From positions 1 to 32,466 of the forward strand of contig CAIPLM010000176.1 of assembly GCA_903865895.1 (NCBI GenBank): 32,466 nucleotides of DNA, given 5' to 3'. The position numbers and the translations under genes were made by a program. The stretch is from an uncultured Rhodospirillales bacterium. Its GTDB lineage: Bacteria; Pseudomonadota; Alphaproteobacteria; Acetobacterales; Acetobacteraceae. Every line of letters starts with the position of its first letter. The stretch's first letter is position 1. This document shows, piece by piece, positions 1-10,560 of this stretch. The notes under the pieces are model-generated. The model made no database searches. It was given only the letters and a program-made list of their open reading frames with translations, and was not told the DNA's origin.

Positions 1-660
1 GCCGGCACCGCGGCGATCGCCAATGGCGGCGTGTATTACCGGCCGACCCTGCTGGCCGCCAACCCCGACGCGCCGCCGCGCGAGGGGCTGCGGGTGATGC
101 AGCAATCGACGTCGGACACCATGCGCCGGCTGATGCGCCTCGTGGTCTCCGACGGGTTCGGCAAGACGGCCGAGGTGCCGGGCTATTATATCGGCGGCAA
201 GACCGGCACCGCCGAGAAGCCGGGCAAGCACGGCTACAGCAAGAACGCCCGCGTCTCCGCCTTCATGAGCGTCTTCCCCATGAACGCGCCGCGCTACGCG
301 GTCTACATGATGCTCGACGAGCCCAAGGCCAACGCCTCGACCCACGGCTACGCCACCGCCGGCTGGGTGAGCGCGCCGGCGGCCGGGCGGGTGATCGCCC
401 GGATCGGCCCGATGCTCGGGCTGCTGCCGGAGATCGACAACGCGACGACCATCAACGCGCAGCTCTCCATCCCCCTGCAGCCCGGCCGCCCCGCCGGCGC
501 CAAGCCTTCGCCGGGCGCGCCGATGGCGGCACCCGTGGTGATCCCGGCGTCGGTGCCGCAGGCCGCCCGGCCGCGCCCCGCGCCGCCCTCGGCGGTGGCC
601 GGCCCGGCCGCCCCCGGCACGCCGGTGCTGGCCCAGCCCACCGCCATCGCGGCCCGCTGA
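1..660 (+). CDS. ftsI: Penicillin-binding protein 3 / FtsI, 3' end only
   Basis: The reading frame is open from base 1, so the 5' part of the gene lies outside the window; 219 C-terminal residues are visible. FtsI is the septal peptidoglycan transpeptidase of the inner membrane, working with FtsW. The KTGTAEK motif (about residues 66-72 of the visible part) is the KTG box of the transpeptidase domain; the SxxK and SxN boxes would be upstream. After the domain ends near base 460 there is a tail of about 60 residues, very rich in Pro and Ala, with no recognisable motif. The stop is 4 bases before the murE start. Identity is secure from the motif and from position at the head of the mur genes. 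Confidence 0.93.
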   Translation, partial: AGTAAIANGGVYYRPTLLAANPDAPPREGLRVMQQSTSDTMRRLMRLVVSDGFGKTAEVPGYYIGGKTGTAEKPGKHGYSKNARVSAFMSVFPMNAPRYAVYMMLDEPKANASTHGYATAGWVSAPAAGRVIARIGPMLGLLPEIDNATTINAQLSIPLQPGRPAGAKPSPGAPMAAPVVIPASVPQAARPRPAPPSAVAGPAAPGTPVLAQPTAIAAR

Positions 661-664
661 GGCG

Positions 665-2110
665 ATGCTGACCACGCCCGCCCTTGCTGAGATCTGGCCC
701 GAGGCCGCCGCCCTCGGCCTGCGCGGCGTTGCGATGGATAGTCGCGCGGTGCGCCCGGGCTTCCTGTTCGCTGCCCTGCCCGGGGCGAAGATGGATGGGC
801 GGAATTTCATCCCCGAGGCGGTGCGCCGGGGTGCGGCTGCCATCCTGGCGCCGATCGGCACGGTCTGGCCGGCCGGGGTGGCCCGGCTGCCGTTGCTGCT
901 GGAGCGCGAGCCGCGCCAGAAGCTCGCGCTTGTCGCCGCCGCCTTGGCCGGCGCCCAGCCCGATGTGGTGGTGGCCGTCACCGGCACCAACGGCAAGACC
1001 TCGAGCGCCGAATTCTTCCGCCAGATCGCCGCCGCCGCCGGGCTGAAGGCCGCGAGCCTCGGCACGCTTGGCCTGGTGGCGCCCGGCTTCCCCAATGGCC
1101 CCGGCCTCACCACCCCCGATCCAGTGGCACTCGCCGAGACCCTGGCCGCCATCGCGCGGGAGGGCGTGACCCACGCCGCGATGGAGGCCTCCTCGCACGG
1201 GCTCGACCAGTTCCGCCTCGATGGCGTGCGCCTCGCCGCCGGGGCCTTCACCAACCTTACGCGCGACCATCTCGATTATCACGGCACCATGGCGGCCTAT
1301 CGCACCGCCAAGCTGCGCCTGTTCGCCGAATTGCTGCCCGAGCGGGCCGCCGCCGTGGCCAGCACCACGCTCGATGCCGGCACCTTGGCCGCGCTCCGCG
1401 CCATCGCGGCCCGGCGCCGGCTCGCTTTGGCCACCGTCGGCGAGGGCGGCGCGGCGATCGATCTGCTGCGCACCCAACCGACGCCGGATGGCATGGTGCT
1501 GACGCTGCGTGCGGAGGGGGTGACGCGCGACATCCCGCTCGCTTTGCCCGGCCGCTTCCAGGCCGACAACGTGCTGGTCGCCGCGGCCTTGGCCCAGGCG
1601 GCGGGGATCGCCGGCGCGCTTGATCTGATTGGTGGGCTCAAGGGCGTGCGCGGGCGGATGGAACTGGCGGCGCGGCTGCAATCCGGTGCCGCCGCCTATG
1701 TCGACTACGCCCACACGCCGGACGCGCTGGAGCGCCTGCTGCTCGCGCTGCGCCCACACGCCACCGGCCGCCTCATCGTGGTATTCGGCGCCGGCGGGGA
1801 TCGCGATCGCGGCAAGCGCCCGTTGATGGGGGCGGTGGCGGCACGGCTGGCCGACGTCGCCATCGTCACCGACGATAATCCGCGGACGGAGAACCCGGCC
1901 GCGATCCGCGCCGAGGTGAAGGCGGGTTGCCCGGATGCGCTCGATATCGGTGACCGCGCCGCGGCGATCGCCGCCGGGCTCAACATGCTGGCCCCCGGCG
2001 ATGTGCTGGCGGTGGCCGGCAAGGGGCACGAGCAGGGCCAGACCATCGGCACCGTCACGCTGCCCTTCGATGACGTCGCCACTCTGCGCCGCCTGGCGGG
2101 TGCCACATGA
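665..2110 (+). CDS. murE: UDP-MurNAc-tripeptide synthetase MurE
   Basis: This cytoplasmic ATP-dependent ligase adds the third residue of the peptidoglycan stem peptide to UDP-MurNAc-L-Ala-D-Glu. The 481-residue length is normal for the family. The ATP-binding loop TGTNGKTS lies at about residues 107-114, and the DNPR motif is at residues 404-407. DNPR is the known signature of enzymes that add meso-diaminopimelate rather than lysine, so a Gram-negative type wall is implied. The start follows the ftsI stop by 4 bases, with a GAGG-like ribosome site overlapping that stop. The end overlaps murF by 4 bases (ATGA), which suggests translational coupling. Confidence 0.97.
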   Translation: MLTTPALAEIWPEAAALGLRGVAMDSRAVRPGFLFAALPGAKMDGRNFIPEAVRRGAAAILAPIGTVWPAGVARLPLLLEREPRQKLALVAAALAGAQPDVVVAVTGTNGKTSSAEFFRQIAAAAGLKAASLGTLGLVAPGFPNGPGLTTPDPVALAETLAAIAREGVTHAAMEASSHGLDQFRLDGVRLAAGAFTNLTRDHLDYHGTMAAYRTAKLRLFAELLPERAAAVASTTLDAGTLAALRAIAARRRLALATVGEGGAAIDLLRTQPTPDGMVLTLRAEGVTRDIPLALPGRFQADNVLVAAALAQAAGIAGALDLIGGLKGVRGRMELAARLQSGAAAYVDYAHTPDALERLLLALRPHATGRLIVVFGAGGDRDRGKRPLMGAVAARLADVAIVTDDNPRTENPAAIRAEVKAGCPDALDIGDRAAAIAAGLNMLAPGDVLAVAGKGHEQGQTIGTVTLPFDDVATLRRLAGAT

Positions 2111-3492
2111 GCGCGTTGTGGACCGCCGCCGATCTATGCACCGCGACCGGCGGCAGCATGGCGCTGCCGTTCGACGCCACCGGCATTTCCATCGATACCC
2201 GCACCCTGGTGCCGGGCGACCTGTTCATCGCCTTGGTTGGTGATGTCGGTGACGGGCATGACCACGTCGCCGCCGCGCTCGCCAAGGGCGCGGCCGGGGC
2301 GATGGTGCATCGCATTCCAGCCGGCCTCGCCGGCGATGCGCGGCTGCTGGTGGTCGGCGATACCTTCGAGGCGCTGCGGGCACTCGGCCGGGCCGGGCGG
2401 ACGCGCTTCGGCGGCCGCGTGGTGGCGGTCACCGGCTCGGTCGGCAAAACCACCTCCAAGGAGATGCTGCGGGCGATCCTCTCGGCTGAAGGCGAGACCT
2501 CCGCGGCGCTCGCCTCACTCAACAACCACTGGGGCGTGCCGCTGACGCTGGCGCGGCTGCCCGCGGGGGCGCGTTTCGCCGTGGTGGAAATCGGCATGAA
2601 CCACGCCGGTGAAATCCTCCCGCTGGCGCAGATGGCGCGGCCGCATGTGGTGCTGATCACCACCATCGCCGCGGTGCATATCGGCTATCTCGGCAGCCTC
2701 GAAGCAATCGCCGATGAGAAAGTCTCGATCGCCGGTGGGCTGGAGCCGGGCGGGATGGCGATCCTGCCGGCCGACACGCCGATGCTGCCACGTATGCTCG
2801 CCACCGCTCCCGGTGCCCGCCTGTTCGGCCTCGCCGCCACTGCCGAGGCGCGGCTGGTGTCCGCCGAGGCCGACGCCACCGGCACCGATGTCACGGTCGC
2901 GCTTGGCGGCACGATGCTACGCACAAGGCTCGCCGCGCCCGGCGCCCATATGGCGATGAATGCCTGCGGGGCGATCCTCGCCGCCGCCGCCATGGGCGTC
3001 GATCCCGCCCGCGCTGCGGCCGCACTCTCCGGTTTCACCCCGGTGGCCGGGCGGGGCGCACGCAAGCCGATCGCCACCGCCAACGGCCCGGCGCTGCTGC
3101 TGGATGAGAGCTACAACGCCTCGCCGATCGCCGTGCGGGCGGCTTTGAAGGTGCTGGGATTGCAGAACGCCACGCGCCGCGTGGTCGTGCTGGGCGATAT
3201 GCGCGAACTCGGCGAGAGCGGCCCGGCCGAACATGCCGGCCTCGCGCCCGACATCGCCGATGTCGCCGACATCGTGTTCACCTGCGGGCCGCTCAGCCGG
3301 CACGCGTATGACGCCGTGCCGGCGTCCCTGCGCGGTGCCCATGCGCCGGAGTCCGCCGCCCTCGCGCCAATCGTGGCGGCGGCGCTGCGGGCGGGCGATG
3401 CGGTTCTGGTGAAGGGTAGCCTGGGCAGCAAAATGAAAATCGTGGTCGACGCCATTCTGGCCAACGGCTCACGGCTTGGGGAGACGCGCTGA
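2107..3492 (+). CDS. murF: UDP-MurNAc-pentapeptide synthetase MurF
   Basis: MurF joins D-Ala-D-Ala, made by Ddl (also in this window), to UDP-MurNAc-tripeptide in the cytoplasm. The protein is 461 residues, as expected. The ATP loop TGSVGKTT is at about residues 109-116, followed by the central Mur-ligase domain ([18 protein letters not shown]) and the C-terminal domain starting near [11 protein letters not shown]. The start is the ATG inside the ATGA overlap with murE. The stop shares one base with the mraY start (TGATG). Confidence 0.97.
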   Translation: MSALWTAADLCTATGGSMALPFDATGISIDTRTLVPGDLFIALVGDVGDGHDHVAAALAKGAAGAMVHRIPAGLAGDARLLVVGDTFEALRALGRAGRTRFGGRVVAVTGSVGKTTSKEMLRAILSAEGETSAALASLNNHWGVPLTLARLPAGARFAVVEIGMNHAGEILPLAQMARPHVVLITTIAAVHIGYLGSLEAIADEKVSIAGGLEPGGMAILPADTPMLPRMLATAPGARLFGLAATAEARLVSAEADATGTDVTVALGGTMLRTRLAAPGAHMAMNACGAILAAAAMGVDPARAAAALSGFTPVAGRGARKPIATANGPALLLDESYNASPIAVRAALKVLGLQNATRRVVVLGDMRELGESGPAEHAGLAPDIADVADIVFTCGPLSRHAYDAVPASLRGAHAPESAALAPIVAAALRAGDAVLVKGSLGSKMKIVVDAILANGSRLGETR

Positions 3493-4577
3493 TGTTGATG
3501 AACCTGGCGCGCTTCGCCGACCAGTTGATCCTGTTCAACCTGTTCCGCTACCTCACCTTCCGCTCGGGCGCGGCCTGCATCACCGCGCTCATCATCAGCC
3601 TGGTGATGGGCCCGTCGCTGATCCGCTGGCTCAAAAGCGTGCAGCGCGGCGGCCAGCCGATCCGCCCGGATGGGCCGGAGCGGCACCTCATCGAGAAGAA
3701 GGGCACGCCGACCATGGGCGGCGTGCTGATCCTGAGCGCGCTCACCGTCTCCACCCTGCTGTGGGCGGATCTGCGCAACGGCTATGTCTGGGCGGTGCTG
3801 GTGCTGACGCTGGGGTACGGCGCGCTCGGCTTCGTCGATGACTACATCAAGCTTTCCAAGGCCTCGTTCCGCGGCCTGTCCGGGCGCGGCAAGCTGATCG
3901 TGCAGCTCGTGCTGGGCATCGGCGTGTCCATTTGGATCGCCTGGCTCACCAAGGGGCCGCTCGGCACCGGGGTGACCGTGCCGGTGTTCAAGGAGGTGCT
4001 GATCCCTCTCGGCTTTGCCTTCCCGCTGTTCGGCATGGTCGTCATGCTCGGCTCCTCCAACGCGGTGAACCTGACCGACGGGCTCGATGGGCTGGCGATC
4101 GTGCCGACCATCATCGCGGCCGGGGTGTTCGCGCTGATCGCCTATCTCGTCGGCAACCGCGTGTTTGCTGATTATCTGCAACTGCACCCCGTGGCCGGCG
4201 TCGGCGAGTTGGCGGTGTTCTGCTCGGCGCTGATCGGGGCCGGGCTCGGCTTCCTGTGGTTCAACGCGCCCCCGGCGGCGGTGTTCATGGGCGATACCGG
4301 CTCACTGGCACTTGGTGGCGCGCTGGGCGCGGTGGCGGTGGCGGTGAAGCACGAGTTCGTGCTGATGATCGTCGGCGGGCTGTTCGTGGTCGAGACTGTC
4401 TCGGTGATCATCCAGGTGTTCTGGTTCAAGCGGACGGGGCGGCGGGTGTTCCTGATGGCGCCGCTGCACCATCATTTCGAGAAGAAGGGCTGGTCGGAGC
4501 CCACCATCGTCATCCGCTTCTGGATCGTCGCGATGATCCTGGCCCTGGTCGGGCTCGCGACGTTGAAAATCCGATGA
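3492..4577 (+). CDS. mraY: Phospho-MurNAc-pentapeptide transferase MraY
   Basis: MraY is the polytopic inner-membrane enzyme that moves phospho-MurNAc-pentapeptide onto undecaprenyl phosphate, giving lipid I. The 361-residue protein has about ten hydrophobic segments. Family signatures are visible: KKGTPTMGG near residue 58, FVDDYIK near 115, NLTDGLDGL at about 193, MGDTGS at about 266, and the histidine motif [11 protein letters not shown] near 323. A second ATG two codons downstream is an alternative start. It overlaps murF by one base and murD by four. Confidence 0.97.
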   Translation: MLMNLARFADQLILFNLFRYLTFRSGAACITALIISLVMGPSLIRWLKSVQRGGQPIRPDGPERHLIEKKGTPTMGGVLILSALTVSTLLWADLRNGYVWAVLVLTLGYGALGFVDDYIKLSKASFRGLSGRGKLIVQLVLGIGVSIWIAWLTKGPLGTGVTVPVFKEVLIPLGFAFPLFGMVVMLGSSNAVNLTDGLDGLAIVPTIIAAGVFALIAYLVGNRVFADYLQLHPVAGVGELAVFCSALIGAGLGFLWFNAPPAAVFMGDTGSLALGGALGAVAVAVKHEFVLMIVGGLFVVETVSVIIQVFWFKRTGRRVFLMAPLHHHFEKKGWSEPTIVIRFWIVAMILALVGLATLKIR

Positions 4578-5962
4578 ATTTCCCGGCCACCCTCTTCGCG
4601 GGCCAGAGCTTCGCCGTGGTCGGCTTGGGCCGCATGGGGCTGCCGGCGGCGCGCGCGCTGGTGGCGATGGGGGCCGAGGTGGTGGTGTGGGATGACAGCC
4701 CCGCCGCCCGCGATGGCGCGGCCGCCGAGGGGTTCACGGTCGCCGACCCGGTGTTGGCCGGAATGACGGCGCTGGTGCTTTCGCCCGGCATTCCGCATCG
4801 CCTGCCACGCGTGCACCCGATCGCCGCGCGGGCGATCGCGGCGGGGGTGCCGATCCTATCGGACGCCGATCTGCTCTATCGCGCCGTGCGTGCCGCGGGC
4901 TCCAAGGCGCGGTTCGCCGGCATTACCGGCACCAACGGCAAATCCACCACCACGGCGCTGCTGGCCCATATCGCCGCTACCGCCGGGCGCCCCGTTGCGG
5001 CCGGTGGCAATCTCGGCGCGGCGGCCCTCTCGTTGCCACTGCTGGGCGATGACGGTATTTACGTTCTGGAAATGTCTTCTTACATGTTGGAGCGAATCGC
5101 GACGTTGCGATTCAATACTGCCTGCATGCTCAATCTCAGCCCTGACCATATTGACCGGCATGGCGACATGGCCGGTTATGCTAGGGCCAAGTCTGCCATA
5201 TTCGACCGCCAGGAGGCGGAGGACATCGCCGTGGTCGGCATCGACGACGCGATGTCGCGTGCCATGGCCGATGCCCTGCGCGCCCGCCCGGCCCGCGTGC
5301 TGACCGTCTCCGGCGTGGCCGGTGGCGATGCCGGGCCGGATGGCGCCTGGGTGCGTGATGGCGCCGGGCGCATCGCCGATCTCGCCGCCGCGCGGGCGCT
5401 GCCCGGCGCGCATAACATGCAAAATGCCGCCGCCGCGGTATTGATGGCCGAGGCACTCGGCATCGCGCGGGAGGATATCGCGGCCGGGCTGCTGAGCTAT
5501 CCCGGCCTGCCGCATCGCCAGGAAATGGTGGGCGAGATCAACGGCATCCGCTTCGTCAATGACAGCAAGGCGACCAATGCCGACAGCACCGCCTGGGCGC
5601 TCGGCTGCTATGACCGGGTGATCTGGATTGCCGGCGGGATGGCCAAGGAGGGCGGCATCGCGCCGCTCGCCCCGTTCTTCCCCCGCGTCGCCCTCGCGCT
5701 GCTGATCGGCCGCGATGCGCCGATGCTGGCCGAGACGCTGGCGGCGCATGGGGTGGCGCACCGCATCGTCGAGACGCTGGAGCGCGCCACCGCCGAGGGA
5801 TACGCCGCCGCGCGGGAGCTTGCCGCCCCGGTGGTGCTGCTCTCGCCCGCCTGCGCCTCGTGGGACCAGTTCACCGGCTTCGATCAGCGCGGCGACCGGT
5901 TCCGGGCGCTTGCTCAAGACCTTGCTGCCACTGAAGCCAAGTCCGGGGAGGCCGCGCCATGA
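4574..5962 (+). CDS. murD: UDP-MurNAc-L-alanine:D-glutamate ligase MurD
   Basis: MurD adds D-Glu to UDP-MurNAc-L-Ala in the cytoplasm. I start it at the ATG in the ATGA overlap with mraY, giving 462 residues; the frame is open further upstream but that part is antisense-like sequence within mraY. The N-terminal Rossmann-like domain begins with VVGLGRMG, the ATP loop GTNGKSTTT lies at about residues 118-126, and [11 protein letters not shown] and [11 protein letters not shown] are typical of MurD. A stretch at about 5045-5215 uses more A/T-ending codons than the rest of the gene (see findings). It overlaps ftsW by 4 bases. Confidence 0.96.
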   Translation: MNFPATLFAGQSFAVVGLGRMGLPAARALVAMGAEVVVWDDSPAARDGAAAEGFTVADPVLAGMTALVLSPGIPHRLPRVHPIAARAIAAGVPILSDADLLYRAVRAAGSKARFAGITGTNGKSTTTALLAHIAATAGRPVAAGGNLGAAALSLPLLGDDGIYVLEMSSYMLERIATLRFNTACMLNLSPDHIDRHGDMAGYARAKSAIFDRQEAEDIAVVGIDDAMSRAMADALRARPARVLTVSGVAGGDAGPDGAWVRDGAGRIADLAAARALPGAHNMQNAAAAVLMAEALGIAREDIAAGLLSYPGLPHRQEMVGEINGIRFVNDSKATNADSTAWALGCYDRVIWIAGGMAKEGGIAPLAPFFPRVALALLIGRDAPMLAETLAAHGVAHRIVETLERATAEGYAAARELAAPVVLLSPACASWDQFTGFDQRGDRFRALAQDLAATEAKSGEAAP

Positions 5963-7080
5963 TGCCCTCGCTGTCCCGCGCCGATACCTCGGTGATCGGC
6001 CGCTGGTGGTGGACGGTCGATCGCTGGACGCTGGCGGCGATCGCGGCGCTGATCGGCTTTGGCTACATCATGATGCTGGCGGCGAGCCCGGCGGTGGCCG
6101 AGCGCATCCACCAGGCCCGCGACATGTTCATCCTCAAGCAGGTGGTGTTCCTTACCATCGCGGTGCTGATCGTGGTCGCCGTCAGCCTGCTCTCGCCGCG
6201 CGGCGTGCGGCGGGTCGCGGTGGCCGGCTGTCTGGTGGCGATGGTGCTGACGCTGCTGACGCTGGCCGGCCCCGAGATCAAGGGCGCCCGGCGCTGGATT
6301 TCGCTGCCGGGCTTCTCGATGCAGCCGAGCGAGTTCTTGAAGCCGTTCTTCGCGGTGGCGGCGGCCTGGCTGATCTCCGAGGGCAAGCGGCCCGGCAAGT
6401 TCCCGGGCATGGCGCTCGCCTGCGTGTTCTTCGCGATCATCGCCGGGTTGCTGCAGTCGCAGCCCGATGTCGGCATGCTCGCGGTGATCGTCGGCGTGTT
6501 CTTCCTCCAGCTTTTCATCTCCGGCCTGCACTACGCCTTCGTTGGCCTCGGCCTCCTCGGCGCCGGCGCGGCGGGCGGGCTGCTCTACATGATCAAGCCG
6601 CATGTGCAGAAGCGCGTGGCAGATTTCATGGACATCACCCGCGAGGGCAACTACCAGGTGCGCCACGCGCTGGAGGCCTTCGGTAATGGCGGGCTGCTCG
6701 GCCGCGGCCCGGGCGAGGGGCGGGTGAAGGACGTGATCCCCGACGTGCACGCCGATTTCGTCTTCGCGGTGGCGGGCGAGGAATTTGGCCTGCTGGTCTG
6801 CCTCGGCCTGATGGCGGTTTTCGCCTTCATCGTGCTGCGCGGCATCCGCCGGGTGCAGGGCGAGCCGGACCTGTTCGTGGTGCTCGCAGCCGGCGGATTG
6901 GCCGGCGGGTTCGGGCTGCAGACGCTGGTGAACCTCGCGACCACCGTGCATCTGATCCCGACCAAGGGGATGACGCTGCCCTTCGTCTCCTATGGCGGGT
7001 CCTCGGTGATGGCGGTGGCGTTGGGGATGGGGATGCTGCTGGCGCTCACAAGGCGGCGCTATCCCGGTGAACTGACGTGA
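5959..7080 (+). CDS. ftsW: Septal peptidoglycan polymerase FtsW
   Basis: FtsW is a SEDS-family inner-membrane protein that polymerises lipid II at the septum together with FtsI. The 373-residue protein has about ten membrane segments. Typical SEDS sequence is seen in KGARRWISLPGFSMQPSEF (about residues 112-130), in the loop GRGPGEGRVKDVIPDVHADF and in the C-terminal LPFVSYGGSS. The first about 20 residues are a cytoplasmic, Arg/Trp-containing tail. The start lies in the ATGA overlap with murD; the end overlaps murG by four bases (GTGA). Confidence 0.96.
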   Translation: MMPSLSRADTSVIGRWWWTVDRWTLAAIAALIGFGYIMMLAASPAVAERIHQARDMFILKQVVFLTIAVLIVVAVSLLSPRGVRRVAVAGCLVAMVLTLLTLAGPEIKGARRWISLPGFSMQPSEFLKPFFAVAAAWLISEGKRPGKFPGMALACVFFAIIAGLLQSQPDVGMLAVIVGVFFLQLFISGLHYAFVGLGLLGAGAAGGLLYMIKPHVQKRVADFMDITREGNYQVRHALEAFGNGGLLGRGPGEGRVKDVIPDVHADFVFAVAGEEFGLLVCLGLMAVFAFIVLRGIRRVQGEPDLFVVLAAGGLAGGFGLQTLVNLATTVHLIPTKGMTLPFVSYGGSSVMAVALGMGMLLALTRRRYPGELT

Positions 7081-8210
7081 CGGCATATCGCATCGTCATC
7101 GCCGCCGGCGGCACGGGCGGGCACTTCTTCCCCGCCGAGGCGCTGGCGGCGGAGTTGCGCCGGCGCGGGCACTTCGTGGCGCTGATGACGGATGCGCGCT
7201 CGGGCGGGCTCGTTTCGCCGGCCTTCGAGGGCTGCGAGCGCATCGTGCTGGCCGGCGCCGGGATCGCCGGGCGCGGCGTGGTGAAGGCGGTGCGCGCAAT
7301 GTTCGCGCTGGCGATGGGCACAATCGCGGCGCGGCGGAAGCTGCGCATGCTGGGAGCGGCGGTCGTGGCCGGGTTCGGCGGCTATCCCTCGGTGGCGCCG
7401 GTGCTGGGCGCGCGGATGCCCATCGCCGGAACAGGGGGGCGCCGACCGCGCATCCTGCTGCATGAACAGAACGCGGTGCTTGGCCGCGCCAATCGGCTAC
7501 TGAGCCGGATGGCGGATGTGCTGGCGCTCGGCCAGGACGGCACCGCCGCGATCCCCGCCGGGGTTGTCGCGGAGCTGACCGGCAATCCGGTCCGTCCCGC
7601 CATCGCGGCCCTGTTCGGCCTCGGCTACCAGCCGCCCGGCGAGACCATCTCGCTGCTTGTGCTCGGCGGCTCGCTCGGCGCGCGGGTGTTCTCCGACGTG
7701 GTGCCCGGCGCCTTGGCCGCCCTGCCGGAGGCGCTGCGCAGCCGGTTGCGCGTGGTGCAGCAATGCCGTGCCGAGGATATCGAGCGGGTCCGTGCCGCCT
7801 ATGCGGCGAGCGGCATCGCGGCCGACCTCGCGCCATTCTTCGCCGACGTCGCGTCGCTGCTTTCGGCGGCGCATCTGGTGATTTCGCGGGCCGGCGCTTC
7901 CAGCGTGGCGGAACTCGCGGTCGCCGGGCGGCCGAGCGTGCTGGTGCCGTTGCCCGGCGCGATCGATGACCACCAGACCGCCAATGCAAGCGCGCTGGCC
8001 GAAGCCGGCGGCGCGGTGGTGGTGCGGCAAGCCGATCTGACCGCCCAGGGCCTCGCCGATTTGCTCGGCGGGCTGCTCGCGGCCCCCGAGCGTCTTGCCG
8101 CCGCCGCAGCCGCCGCGGCGACCTGCGGTCGGCCGAATGCCGCCGCCACCTTGGCGGACGCGGTGGAACGCCTCGCCGCCAGCCACCAAACACGGGAGCA
8201 CAGCGCATGA
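7077..8210 (+). CDS. murG: Lipid II synthase MurG (GlcNAc transferase)
   Basis: MurG is a peripheral membrane GT-B glycosyltransferase that adds GlcNAc to lipid I to give lipid II. The start codon is GTG in a GTGA overlap with the ftsW stop. The glycine loop [12 protein letters not shown] sits at about residues 9-20. The central [14 protein letters not shown] and the C-terminal [13 protein letters not shown] and [14 protein letters not shown] match the donor-binding half of the family. The length of 377 residues is normal. The last about 40 residues are Ala-rich. The end overlaps murC by 4 bases. Confidence 0.96.
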   Translation: MTAYRIVIAAGGTGGHFFPAEALAAELRRRGHFVALMTDARSGGLVSPAFEGCERIVLAGAGIAGRGVVKAVRAMFALAMGTIAARRKLRMLGAAVVAGFGGYPSVAPVLGARMPIAGTGGRRPRILLHEQNAVLGRANRLLSRMADVLALGQDGTAAIPAGVVAELTGNPVRPAIAALFGLGYQPPGETISLLVLGGSLGARVFSDVVPGALAALPEALRSRLRVVQQCRAEDIERVRAAYAASGIAADLAPFFADVASLLSAAHLVISRAGASSVAELAVAGRPSVLVPLPGAIDDHQTANASALAEAGGAVVVRQADLTAQGLADLLGGLLAAPERLAAAAAAAATCGRPNAAATLADAVERLAASHQTREHSA

Positions 8211-9631
8211 GGGCCCTGCCGCTCTCCATCGGGATCATCCACTTCGTCGGCATCGGCGGTATCGGCATGTCCGGCATCGCCGAGGTGCTGCACAACCTCG
8301 GCTATGCGGTGCAGGGCAGCGACATCGCCGACAGCGCCAATGTGAAGCGCCTGCGCGAGGCCGGCATCCCCGTCGCCATCGGGCATTCCGCCGAGAACGT
8401 CGCCAATGCGCAGGTGGTGGTGGTTTCCACCGCGGTGAAGCCTGACAACCCCGAGGTGCGCGCCGCCCGCGCCCGCTTCCTGCCGGTAGTGCGCCGCGCG
8501 GAGATGCTGGCCGAGTTGATGCGGCTGCGCTGGTCGATCGCCGTCGGCGGCTCGCATGGCAAGACGACGACGACCTCGCTGGTCGCCGCGGTGCTTGAGA
8601 CCGCGCATATGGACCCGACCGTGATCAACGGCGGCATCATCAATGCCTACGGCACCAATACCCGCCTCGGCGGCGGCGATTGGATGGTGGTGGAGGCCGA
8701 TGAGAGCGACGGCTCCTTCCTCCGCCTGCCCTCGACGATCGCCATCGTCACCAACATGGATCCGGAGCACCTCGACCATTGGGGCACCGCGGAGGCCATG
8801 GTGCAGGGCTTCCACCAGTTTGTGCAGAACGTGCCGTTCTACGGTTTCGCGGTGCTGTGCATCGACCATCCCGGCGTGCAGCGCATGATCCCCGACCTCG
8901 CAGACCGCCGCATCATCACCTACGGCTTCTCGCCCCAGGCCGATGTGCGGGCGGAGAAGCTGGTGGCGGACAAGCTGGGTGCCACCTTCGAGGTCACGGT
9001 CGCCGATCGCGCGCGCGGCCGCACCCGCAAGGCCGGCCCGTTCCGCCTGCCCATGCTCGGCCAGCACAATGTGCAGAACGCGCTGGCCGCCATCGCCATC
9101 GGCATGGAGATGGAGATCGACGACACCACGCTGCGCAGCGCGCTGGCCTCCTTCAAGGGCGTCAAGCGCCGCTTCACCAAGACCGGCGAGGCCGGCGGCA
9201 TCACGGTGATCGACGATTACGGCCACCACCCCGTGGAGATCGCCGCCGTGCTGAAGGCGGCCCGCCAGGCCGGGGCGCGGGATGTCATCGCCATCGTGCA
9301 GCCGCACCGCTACAGCCGCCTCGCCTCCCTGTTCGACGAGTTCTGCACCTGCATGAACGACGCCGGCACGGTGATCATCGCCGATGTCTACGCCGCCGGC
9401 GAGCAGCCGATCGCGGGTGTCACCAAGGATGCGCTGGTCGAGGGGCTGCGGGCGCGCGGGCATCGCTCGGTGGTGCCGCTGCCCGGCGCCGAGCATCTCG
9501 CCGAGATGGTGCACGCCATCGCCAAGTCCGGCGACTATGTGATCTGCCTCGGTGCCGGCAACATCACCGCCTGGGCGGCGGCGCTGCCGGGCCAGCTCGC
9601 GGCGCTGCAGGGCGCGCGGCGGGGGGCATGA
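8207..9631 (+). CDS. murC: UDP-MurNAc:L-alanine ligase MurC
   Basis: MurC carries out the first amino-acid addition, L-Ala onto UDP-MurNAc. The 474-residue protein starts with the UDP-binding glycine motif [14 protein letters not shown] (about residue 15). The ATP loop [10 protein letters not shown] is near residue 113, followed by EADESDGSF and [23 protein letters not shown] and QPHRYSR belong to the C-terminal domain. The start is in the ATGA overlap with murG and the stop overlaps murB in the same way, so this sits in the coupled dcw chain. Confidence 0.97.
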   Translation: MRALPLSIGIIHFVGIGGIGMSGIAEVLHNLGYAVQGSDIADSANVKRLREAGIPVAIGHSAENVANAQVVVVSTAVKPDNPEVRAARARFLPVVRRAEMLAELMRLRWSIAVGGSHGKTTTTSLVAAVLETAHMDPTVINGGIINAYGTNTRLGGGDWMVVEADESDGSFLRLPSTIAIVTNMDPEHLDHWGTAEAMVQGFHQFVQNVPFYGFAVLCIDHPGVQRMIPDLADRRIITYGFSPQADVRAEKLVADKLGATFEVTVADRARGRTRKAGPFRLPMLGQHNVQNALAAIAIGMEMEIDDTTLRSALASFKGVKRRFTKTGEAGGITVIDDYGHHPVEIAAVLKAARQAGARDVIAIVQPHRYSRLASLFDEFCTCMNDAGTVIIADVYAAGEQPIAGVTKDALVEGLRARGHRSVVPLPGAEHLAEMVHAIAKSGDYVICLGAGNITAWAAALPGQLAALQGARRGA

Positions 9632-10560
9632 GCATGACCCTCGACGCACCGCACATGCTGGACCTGCCGCCGCTGCGCGGCCGGGTGCAGCGTGACGCGC
9701 CGCTCGGGCCGGCCACCTGGTTCCGCGTGGGCGGGAAGGCGGAGGCGCTGGTGCGGCCGGCGGATGTCGAGGATCTCTGCGCGTTTCTGCTTGCCCTGCC
9801 GCACGATATGCCGGTGACGGTAATCGGCGCGGCTTCGAATCTCATCGTGCGGGATGGCGGTATCCCGGGCGTCACCATCCGCCTTGCCCGCGGCTTCGGC
9901 GATATCGTCGTCGAGGCGGACGGGGTGATCGCCGGCGCCGCCGCGCTCGATGTCACGCTCGCCGAGCATGCCGCCGCGGCGGGGCTCGCTGGGCTCGAAT
10001 TCCTCTACGGCATCCCCGGCGCCGTCGGTGGCGCGGTGGTGATGAATGCCGGGGCCTACGGTGGTGATGTCGCCTCCGTGCTCGACTGGGCGGAGATCGT
10101 CACCCGCGAGGGCGCCCTGGTGCGCCTGCCGGTGGCGCGGCTTGCGCTCTCCTACCGCCACTCCATGCTGCCGCCCGAGGCGGTGGTGGTGCGCGCCCGT
10201 TTCCGCGCGGCACCGGGCGATCCCGCGGTGATCGCCGGGCGGATGGCCGAGATTCGCGCCTCGCGCGAGGCGACCCAGCCCGTGCGTGCCCGCACCGGCG
10301 GTTCCACCTTTCGCAATCCGCCGGACCAGAAGGCCTGGGAGCTGATCGACGCCGCCGGCTGCCGTGGGCTCACGCGCGGTGGCGCGATGGTCTCGGAGAA
10401 GCACTGCAATTTCCTGCTCAACACCGGGGACGCCACGGCCGCCGACATCGAGGGCCTGGGCGAAGAGGTGCGCGCCCGGGTGCGGGCGATGAGCGGGGTC
10501 GATCTGCACTGGGAAATCCGCCGCATCGGCGTCGCGGCACGGTCGGAGGATGCGGCATGA
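9628..10560 (+). CDS. murB: UDP-N-acetylenolpyruvoylglucosamine reductase MurB
   Basis: MurB is an FAD- and NADPH-dependent reductase that makes UDP-MurNAc. The chosen ATG lies in the ATGA overlap with murC and gives 310 residues; the longer open frame upstream is just out-of-frame murC. FAD-binding sequence is visible in [12 protein letters not shown] and [36 protein letters not shown] and [12 protein letters not shown] are the usual active-site stretches, with the last carrying the conserved serine. The next gene, ddl, overlaps by 4 bases. Confidence 0.96.
   Translation: MSMTLDAPHMLDLPPLRGRVQRDAPLGPATWFRVGGKAEALVRPADVEDLCAFLLALPHDMPVTVIGAASNLIVRDGGIPGVTIRLARGFGDIVVEADGVIAGAAALDVTLAEHAAAAGLAGLEFLYGIPGAVGGAVVMNAGAYGGDVASVLDWAEIVTREGALVRLPVARLALSYRHSMLPPEAVVVRARFRAAPGDPAVIAGRMAEIRASREATQPVRARTGGSTFRNPPDQKAWELIDAAGCRGLTRGGAMVSEKHCNFLLNTGDATAADIEGLGEEVRARVRAMSGVDLHWEIRRIGVAARSEDAA

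Noticed and set aside
8779-9627. Long N-terminal extension of murB
   Set aside because: The extension is out-of-frame murC sequence; the ATG in the ATGA overlap gives the normal MurB length.
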